DNA from: Candidatus Ozemibacter sp.
Lineage (GTDB): Bacteria > Muiribacteriota > Ozemobacteria > Ozemobacterales > Ozemobacteraceae
DNA length: 38,478 nucleotides
NCBI GenBank assembly: GCA_030446435.1
Contig: JASURT010000005.1
Location: 1 to 38,478, forward strand
Reading direction: 5' to 3'
Shown: in pieces, positions 1 through 5,105 of the stretch
Numbering within the stretch: the stretch's first letter is position 1
Layout: every line of letters begins with the position of its first letter
Program-made: the position numbers and the translations under genes
Notes under the pieces: generated by a model
Told to the model about the DNA's origin: nothing
The model's input: only the letters and a program-made list of their open reading frames with translations
Databases searched by the model: none

Positions 1-56
1 AAGACGCCAATGGTACTGCGGGGGCAGCTCCGTGGGAGAGTCGGTCGCCGCCAGGT
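1..56 (+). rRNA. rrf: 5S ribosomal RNA, 3' part (5' part outside window)
   Basis: The first 56 bases match the 3' half of bacterial 5S rRNA: CGCCAATGGTACTGCGGGGG corresponds to the helix IV/loop E region, then GGGAGAG, and the terminal GCCGCCAGG that forms the 3' strand of helix I. The 5' half lies before the window, so this is the end of an rRNA operon read rightwards. A strong terminator follows at once, which fits the last gene of the operon. The exact mature 3' end (about 54-56) is inferred from the helix I pattern. Confidence 0.9.
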
Positions 57-60
57 CTAT

Positions 61-100
61 AAAGACCCTGTAGAGAAATCTACAGGGTCTTTTCCATTTT
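61..100 (+). terminator. Rho-independent terminator of the rRNA operon
   Basis: A perfect 14-bp stem (61-74 with 79-92) closed by a GAAA tetraloop is followed by TTTTCCATTTT. It lies 5 nt after the 5S tail and is the obvious terminator for rRNA transcription. Confidence 0.9.
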
Positions 101-119
101 AGCTGCTCTAAGCAAAAAA

Positions 120-216
120 CGGCGACCTCCACTCCCAAGGTGGTTCGCCGAAGCGCGTGAATCCTCATGCGCTTCAGCATAGGCACATCCTGTGCCTAAG
201 TCGGTCGCCGCCAGGT
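120..216 (+). ncRNA. Hairpin-rich structured unit 1 with 5S-like tail
   Basis: This segment can close on itself: CGGCGACC (120-127) pairs perfectly with GGTCGCCG (203-210). The latter lies in TCGGTCGCCGCCAGGT (201-216), an exact copy of the 5S tail at 41-56. Inside are hairpins at 129-143 (4-bp stem), 150-175 (11 bp, one G-U, loop ATCC) and 181-197 (7 bp, loop TCC). A terminator-like hairpin follows. I read it either as a small structured RNA or as a palindromic repeat inserted into a duplicated 5S end. No open reading frame explains it. The structure is seen in the sequence; expression and function are unknown. Confidence 0.4.
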
Positions 217-217
217 T

Positions 218-266
218 TATGAGAGCCTCGTAGCTTTTGTTACGGGGCTCTCACCCTTTTAGGCCG
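218..266 (+). repeat. 49-bp exact direct repeat, copy 1
   Basis: These 49 bases recur identically at 437-485. The repeat contains the whole terminator-like hairpin and ends AGGCCG. With the adjacent 5S-tail copies, this indicates duplication of an rRNA-operon end module. Confidence 0.85.
221..262 (+). terminator. Terminator-like hairpin after unit 1
   Basis: A 12-bp stem, GAGAGCCTCGTA (221-232) with TACGGGGCTCTC (241-252), includes G-U pairs and has an 8-nt loop. ACCCTTTTAG follows. The T tract is short, so termination may be weak. No T tract follows in the opposite direction, so a plus-strand role is favoured. Confidence 0.6.
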
Positions 267-280
267 ATCATGTTTTTTAT

Positions 281-435
281 CGGCGACGACCGCCACTCCC
301 ACGCGTGGGAGGCCGTGCGCTTGCCATCCTGGCGCGCCCGGCATAAGCGCCATCCATGGCTTCGCCTAAGCGCTTGCATCCTCATGCGCTTAGGCATAAG
401 GCCCTCCGTGGCCAAAACTCGGTCGTTGGCCAGGT
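281..435 (+). ncRNA. Hairpin-rich structured unit 2 with diverged 5S-like tail
   Basis: This unit has the same plan as unit 1. The head CGACGACCG (284-292) pairs with CGGTCGTTG (420-428) in a diverged 5S tail (419-435). Relative to unit 1, one closing pair changes G-C to A-U and the next G-C to G-U, which looks compensatory. Internal hairpins lie at 296-311 (perfect, loop CGCG), 317-337 (loop ATCCT), 345-362 (loop ATCCAT, bulged), 366-393 (8-bp outer stem) and 400-413 (loop CTCCGT). Conservation of the closing stem despite base changes supports a selected RNA fold, but two copies are thin evidence. Confidence 0.4.
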
Positions 436-436
436 C

Positions 437-485
437 TATGAGAGCCTCGTAGCTTTTGTTACGGGGCTCTCACCCTTTTAGGCCG
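437..485 (+). repeat. 49-bp exact direct repeat, copy 2
   Basis: Identical to 218-266. It follows the diverged 5S tail of unit 2 just as copy 1 follows unit 1. Confidence 0.85.
440..480 (+). terminator. Terminator-like hairpin after unit 2
   Basis: The same 12-bp stem as at 221-252 (440-451 with 460-471), followed by ACCCTTTTA. It is the last structure before about 150 bp of ordinary sequence leading to the next gene. Confidence 0.6.
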
Positions 486-629
486 GTCTTTACCACAAAT
501 CGCCCCTACGTATGAACCAGAATATACATCAACGTTTCGGGGAAATTGGGTTTCTTCGCGAGAATCGTTTTTGAATTTGTGATAATCTGAGAAGGTATTA
601 TTCGATTCAATTCAGATAAAGGATTTAAA

Positions 630-1186
630 ATGGGCCAATTTTATATCGATCACATCGCTCTTTTGGTAAAAGATGTTGAAGAGTCTGAAAAATCAATGCC
701 TGCCGATCTGGTGCGCAATCAGGTTGAAAGATTCGAAGCTGAGGGAACCAAGGAGCAGTATTTGACTTCTGATGCTGATCACTCCGGATCAATTTTGTTA
801 ATGCAACCTGTTGGCGATGGTCCATATAAAAGAGCCATGGCTAAACGTGGGCCTGGTTTACATCATATCTGCATCAAGGTCGGAAGTTTGTCAAAATTTA
901 TTGCCGAAATAGCCAACAGTGGTTTTTTACTTCATCCATATACTCTTGAAAGTATGAAGCATGGCACAGCCTATTTTTGCCGGCCAGGAATCGGCTTTTG
1001 TTAGAGGTTGAAGAATATGAAAATGATGATGATTTAAAGAAGCCGTCAATTTTTAAAACGATTATTCTTGAACTGGGAAGTAAAGAATTGAATATCTGCA
1101 AAGCTGTTTTCGCCGACCTTATCGTTCCTGGCTCGCCCGGACAATTGAAAATCAAAACCCGAGAAGAACAGACTTTTTTGCTTTAA
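630..1186 (+). pseudogene. VOC/glyoxalase-fold metal enzyme (methylmalonyl-CoA epimerase-like), frameshifted
   Basis: The gene opens with AAAGGA before ATG 630 and encodes a vicinal-oxygen-chelate protein. IDHIALLVKDV (first metal His) is followed by GPGLHHICIKV (second metal His), the pattern of methylmalonyl-CoA epimerase and glyoxalase relatives. In this frame translation stops at 1002-1004, just after GIGFC. The frame two bases on continues LLLEVEEYEN, which holds the expected third ligand Glu, and runs to 1186. One extra T in the run at 996-999 would join them into about 185 residues, GIGF continuing into LLEVEEY. Without it the enzyme loses a metal ligand. The region after the first strand is also unusual for the family. 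It may be a pseudogene, a sequencing indel or, less likely, a programmed shift. Substrate not assignable. Confidence 0.65.
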
Positions 1187-1328
1187 TTTCCGTTTCTTTA
1201 ATTTGCCGGCTGTGTTTTGACATGAAACTTTTCCAAACACCGCGATCATTGCGCGGGCCGGTTGATATTTCCCCCAATTATGTTTAAAATAGAAGCTTGT
1301 TAGATCTTATTTATAATAGAGGATTTGA

Positions 1329-2138
1329 ATGATCTGGGATAAATCATTTGAAGTAGGCTGCCCCAATGTCGACAGCCAGCATAAAGAACTGTTTGAACTT
1401 GTCAATCATTTTCAGCAGTCCGTAATCAATGGAAATTCTTTTGATAAACTGCTGGAAACCATGAAGTTCCTTGTAGAATACACCAGGTATCATTTTCAGG
1501 AAGAAGAGGAATTCATGAAAGAGATTTCCTACCCTGAAATGGTTGAGCATCGTGAAAAGCATGATGAGCTGGTGCAAAAACTTACCAGCATTCTGGTTAA
1601 ATTCAATCAACAGCAAGTTCCAGACATGGAGGCTCTGGAGAAATTTTTGATGGACTGGATCAAAGAGCATGTACTTGAAGAAGACAAAAAGATAGGGCAG
1701 TATTTCGCTTCGCTACCCGGAAAAGAAAGTCTTGAACTTGATATTGAAGGCCTGAGAAAGCAAATCTACAGAGTTTTAAAAGAGTTTCTAAAATTGAATC
1801 AACTTTTTGAAAACGGCAGAATTGATAGGCAACAATTGAACAGGGGTCGTGTTGAATTTCTTGTGAGCATATTCAAAGAAATGGGGCTGAAAAAAGTTCG
1901 CGACTATTTTGATCTTTTATTCGCCTTAAAGAAAGAAAAGCATTTAACTTCAAACGAGATAAATCAAGCTCTTACCCTTATTCTTTCAAATTTTGATTTA
2001 AAAGAAGCTTTTAGGCTTTTTTCAGAACCTGAAGATCGACTTTTTATTCTGCACAAGTTTCAGCAATTCAATCTGGTTTCCTCAGAAAAAATCGCTGAAG
2101 CGAAAAAGTTCGTTTTTGCTTCGAATCTTAATGAATAG
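1329..2138 (+). CDS. Bacteriohemerythrin with extra C-terminal domain
   Basis: Residues 1-125 form a complete hemerythrin domain, a four-helix bundle with a di-iron site that reversibly binds O2. All seven expected ligands are visible: His18 (DSQHKELF), His55 and Glu59, His74, His78, His114 and Asp119 (EHVLEED). Single-domain bacteriohemerythrins are about 130-150 residues; this protein has 269. The added 140 residues are helical, charged and not recognisable to me. ATG 1329 follows GAGGATT with good spacing. The stop overlaps the start of the next gene by 8 bp, so translation is probably coupled to the ADP-ribosylglycohydrolase. Likely cytoplasmic, in O2 storage, sensing or delivery. Family assignment is firm; the tail function is unknown. 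Confidence 0.9.
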   Translation: MIWDKSFEVGCPNVDSQHKELFELVNHFQQSVINGNSFDKLLETMKFLVEYTRYHFQEEEEFMKEISYPEMVEHREKHDELVQKLTSILVKFNQQQVPDMEALEKFLMDWIKEHVLEEDKKIGQYFASLPGKESLELDIEGLRKQIYRVLKEFLKLNQLFENGRIDRQQLNRGRVEFLVSIFKEMGLKKVRDYFDLLFALKKEKHLTSNEINQALTLILSNFDLKEAFRLFSEPEDRLFILHKFQQFNLVSSEKIAEAKKFVFASNLNE

Positions 2139-3192
2139 CTCGAATTACCCATCAGCCTGCACCGGCTGCTTGCTTGGCCAGGCCCTCGGCGACTCTCTGG
2201 GCTTGCCCGTAGAGTTTCTTAAACCCGAAAAAACGCGCAGATATTTTCGTCGCGGCGTCGAACAGACCCTTTTCTGGGGTCGCGGAATGGTTTCTGACGA
2301 TACTGACAATGCTTGTTTCACTGCCCAAAGCCTTATAAGATGTTTTGACGACTGCTCTAAATTCAAACATAACCTCGCCTGGCGCCTAAGGCTCTGGCTT
2401 TTAAGCTTACCAGCAGGTATTGGCTTTGCGACCTTGCGCAGCATTTTGAAGCTCTGGCTTGGGTTTTCTCCAGAAAAAAGCGGCGTTTTTTCTGCCGGAA
2501 ATGGCCCGGCCATGCGCTCGCCAATTATTGGTGTCTTTTTTGCCGATGATTTTGCCCGAATGTCAGAGTTCGTTAAAGCTTCGACCCTGCTGACTCATAC
2601 TGACCCAAAAGCTTTTCATGGCGCAATGATCGTAGCATTCGCGGCTTCATTATCAGGAAAAAGGCAGAATGTTTCTTTTACTGCTTTTAAAGAGCTAATT
2701 AACGCGCAAATTCCTGATATGAACGAAGAATTTGCCGACCTTATGACACGTGCCATAGATTCGAGTGAAAAGAATGAAAGTCTCGAAGATTTTATCCTCT
2801 CAGAAGGATGGGTGAATGGAGTTTCTGGCTATATCGTTCATACGGTTGCTGCTGTCATTCACGTGTGGTTAAGAAACCAGAAAAATTTTGCCGGAGGCAT
2901 TGAAGAAATCATTCTTGCCGGAGGCGATACCGATACTACCGCGGCAATACTTGGAGCAATAATCGGTGCTGGTGCCGATTCAGCGTCTTTTCCCGAAACC
3001 TGGGTTAAAAAGCTTGCTGAATGGCCAAGATCGGTTCAGTGGCTTGAAAAGCTGGGCGATCGCCTTGAAGAAGTTAAAAGCACAGGCAAAAAGGGCTTTC
3101 CGCCATATTATGCCTGGTATTTGATTCCTTTGAGAAATTTGGTTTTCATATTTATTATTTTGTTGCAGGTTTTTAAAAGAATTCTTTTCTGA
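2131..3192 (+). CDS. ADP-ribosylglycohydrolase (DraG/ARH family), C-terminal membrane tail
   Basis: Members hydrolyse ADP-ribose from modified Arg, Ser or other acceptors using a two-Mg2+ centre. Family motifs are present: GCLLGQALGDSLG near the N-terminus, SDDTDNA (Mg ligands) and GGDTDTTAAILGAIIGA near the C-terminus. I start at ATG 2131 rather than 2116 because this gives an 8-bp overlap with the hemerythrin gene and puts the N-terminus where the family begins (353 residues). The last 20 residues are strongly hydrophobic (LVFIFIILLQVF, then KR and a short hydrophobic end). This could be a tail anchor to the membrane and is not usual for the family. The substrate cannot be deduced; no ADP-ribosyltransferase is visible in the window. 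Confidence 0.85.
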   Translation: MNSSNYPSACTGCLLGQALGDSLGLPVEFLKPEKTRRYFRRGVEQTLFWGRGMVSDDTDNACFTAQSLIRCFDDCSKFKHNLAWRLRLWLLSLPAGIGFATLRSILKLWLGFSPEKSGVFSAGNGPAMRSPIIGVFFADDFARMSEFVKASTLLTHTDPKAFHGAMIVAFAASLSGKRQNVSFTAFKELINAQIPDMNEEFADLMTRAIDSSEKNESLEDFILSEGWVNGVSGYIVHTVAAVIHVWLRNQKNFAGGIEEIILAGGDTDTTAAILGAIIGAGADSASFPETWVKKLAEWPRSVQWLEKLGDRLEEVKSTGKKGFPPYYAWYLIPLRNLVFIFIILLQVFKRILF

Positions 3193-3243
3193 AATCTTTT
3201 AAAGCGCTTGACCACAGCTTCGGCAACTGATAGGGTATACCAT

Positions 3244-3615
3244 ATGAACAGCGTACAGGAAACAATAAAACTTTATGAAGCGGCTTTGGCTAAACAGACC
3301 TGGGATGCGGTTAAAGATTTTTTTCATGATAACTGCACCGTAGTTTTTGCCGAAGCTACATATTTTGGGAAAAAGCAGGTTTCAAGGGCTATAAGCAAGA
3401 CTTTTTCGCTTATAAAAGACGAGCATTTTAACTTGTCCAACATCAACTGGACAATTGTTCGGGAAAATTTCGCCAGCTGTACCTTTCATTTTGAATGGTC
3501 AGGAACCATCAATGGTAAAAGGTTTACCAACCCCGGCCGCGGAACGGCTTTGTGGGTAAAAGAAGGCGAAAAATGGCAGATCGTTAACGAACATTTTGGG
3601 CCAATGCCACGATGA
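3244..3615 (+). CDS. NTF2-like (SnoaL/DUF4440-type) protein
   Basis: A 123-residue cone-shaped alpha+beta barrel protein of the NTF2-like superfamily. It shows the typical start with helical VQETIKLYEAALAKQ and F-DNCTVVF, the central hydrophobic strand FASCTFHFEWSG, and the end GTALWVKEGEKWQIVNEHFG, a conserved close for SnoaL-like proteins. ATG 3244 is chosen over the in-frame TTG at 3208 because homology begins there; the ribosome site is weak either way. Such proteins are small-ligand binders or isomerases, and no specific substrate can be given. It sits between the ARH gene and a DUF1287 gene on the same strand with short gaps. Confidence 0.75.
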   Translation: MNSVQETIKLYEAALAKQTWDAVKDFFHDNCTVVFAEATYFGKKQVSRAISKTFSLIKDEHFNLSNINWTIVRENFASCTFHFEWSGTINGKRFTNPGRGTALWVKEGEKWQIVNEHFGPMPR

Positions 3616-3627
3616 ATCGAGGAAAGC

Positions 3628-4317
3628 TTGAGTATTTGCGTTAAGAAGCTTTTTTTTCCCGTTCTGATCATTTTTCTTGCTCTGGCGGCAGCTTCATTCA
3701 CCCAGAACTATTCTGAAATTCCAGATGTTAAGCCACCCGTTCTCAGAACCAGAAAGGGTGAACCCGCAGGATTCGGCCGGAAACTAAGCAACGCTGCCAT
3801 TGAAAGAACCAGGTATCAAGTGGTCTACGATGGTTCTTACCGCAAAATCAAATATCCCGGCGGAGATGTGCCGGCAGGCGTCGGTGTCTGCACCGATGTT
3901 ATCATCAGAGCTTACCGACAACTTGGTATTGACCTGCAAAAAGATGTTCACCTCGACATGCGTTCGGCATTTTCCAGATACCCGAAAAATTGGGGCTTGA
4001 AACGTCCCGATACCAATATTGATCATCGACGGGTTCCCAACCTGCAAACCTTTTTTTCTCGAAAGGGCCTGGTTTTAACTGTTTCTACAGATCCAGAAGA
4101 CTATCTGCCAGGCGATCTGGTTACCTGGATGCTGCCAGGCAACTTGCCGCATATCGGCGTAGTTACCGAACATTTTTCAAACGATGCCAAAAGACCTTTG
4201 ATCGTTCACAATATCGGTCAGGGGCCGCAGCTTGAAGATATGTTGTTCGAATTTAAAATTACCGGCCATTATCGTTATTATGGCCAACTTTTACAAAGGG
4301 GCACGCATGCTGAGTAA
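3628..4317 (+). CDS. Exported DUF1287 family protein (NlpC/P60-like fold)
   Basis: A 229-residue protein with an N-terminal hydrophobic segment (residues 7-23, KLFFPVLIIFLALAAASF) consistent with export. The body shows DUF1287 signatures: GVCTDVIIRAYRQLGIDLQKDVHLDM (Cys87 as likely nucleophile), PGDLVTWMLPGNLPHIGVV (His174) and a later IVHNIG (His193), a Cys-His pattern like papain-fold amidases. It starts with TTG at 3628, 4-5 nt after GAGGAAAG; no better ATG lies upstream. It overlaps the next start by 11 bp. Probably acts on cell-wall peptides or similar in the periplasm; activity is inferred only from the fold. Confidence 0.75.
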   Translation: MSICVKKLFFPVLIIFLALAAASFTQNYSEIPDVKPPVLRTRKGEPAGFGRKLSNAAIERTRYQVVYDGSYRKIKYPGGDVPAGVGVCTDVIIRAYRQLGIDLQKDVHLDMRSAFSRYPKNWGLKRPDTNIDHRRVPNLQTFFSRKGLVLTVSTDPEDYLPGDLVTWMLPGNLPHIGVVTEHFSNDAKRPLIVHNIGQGPQLEDMLFEFKITGHYRYYGQLLQRGTHAE

Positions 4318-5038
4318 AATTGAATCTCTTCTTAAACCCATGATTAAGTCCTGCGCAAGGATAAAGGCCGTTCCGACCGATTTTTCACCTGAAAAAGCAA
4401 CTGAAATCAGGTTTGGTGGTCCGGCTTACGCAGAGAAAGACTCTGCGGTTCCCATTTGTAAGAGTTGCGGCAAGCCCTTAAGCTTTGTTTTTCAGTTTCG
4501 CGAAAACTCAATCGAAAAGTCCGGCGGCCTTTTACAGTTTTTTTATTGCTTTTCATGCCTGCCCTGGGGCGGCAAAGATGAAGATGGGCAATGGTTGGTT
4601 CGCTATTTTGCTTCTCCTGCCAATGATAAATTTGTCTTTGAAAACGCCGGTACTGCTGATGAGAGCATCAAACCTTCATTGGCAACTATCGATAAGGTGA
4701 AAATGCTGCCTGATTTTGAAAGCCTTGAAGAAGAAAATCATCAGGTGATCGGGCTTTGCGAAGAAGTCGACCCAGATGATCCCTGGGATGTTTACGAAGA
4801 AGCCTGTATGGTTATGGGGTGCGAAATAGAGCCCTTTTCAAGCGTTGGTGGTTACCCGATCTGGATTCAGGGAGTTACGGCCAGAAAATGCCTCTTATGC
4901 AAAGAAGAAATGAAGTTTGTTGCCCAGATAGACTCTGTGCCTGAAGCCGAGCTGATGTGGGGTGATGCCGGATGTGTTTATCTCTTCAGATGCGGCAAAC
5001 ATCCCGACGAATTCGCCTTCGAGATGCAATGTTTCTGA
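4307..5038 (+). CDS. DUF1963 (YwqG-like) cytosolic protein
   Basis: A 243-residue protein. The C-terminal third matches the DUF1963 pattern: VGGYPIWIQG, then CLLCKEEMKFVAQIDS, WGDAGCVYLFRCGKHPDEFAFEMQCF. CX2C pairs (KSCGK-type near residues 48-51 and CLLC) suggest bound zinc. ATG 4307 follows AAAGGGG and overlaps the end of the DUF1287 gene by 11 bp, so the two are probably co-translated. A longer reading from 4232 is possible in frame but would lie inside the previous gene and lacks a ribosome site. Function of the family is unknown. Confidence 0.75.
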   Translation: MLSKIESLLKPMIKSCARIKAVPTDFSPEKATEIRFGGPAYAEKDSAVPICKSCGKPLSFVFQFRENSIEKSGGLLQFFYCFSCLPWGGKDEDGQWLVRYFASPANDKFVFENAGTADESIKPSLATIDKVKMLPDFESLEEENHQVIGLCEEVDPDDPWDVYEEACMVMGCEIEPFSSVGGYPIWIQGVTARKCLLCKEEMKFVAQIDSVPEAELMWGDAGCVYLFRCGKHPDEFAFEMQCF

Positions 5039-5105
5039 AAATGCAGTTTGTCTGAATTACTGCAGAATTATCATTGTGGTGCTTCAATTTTTTATGGCAA
5101 AACTG

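Noticed and set aside
237-452. 71-residue plus-strand reading frame in the hairpin region
   Set aside because: It lies across the hairpins and repeats, has no ribosome site, and its composition mirrors the palindromes.
1312-1317. TATAAT just before the hemerythrin gene (and another on the minus strand before 30545)
   Set aside because: Each lies only about 11 bp from the start codon, leaving no room for the ribosome site in the transcript, and neither has a -35 at the right distance.
5039-5105. TGCAGT/ACTGCA inverted repeat between converging genes
   Set aside because: A 6-bp stem without a T tract on either side is too weak to call a terminator.
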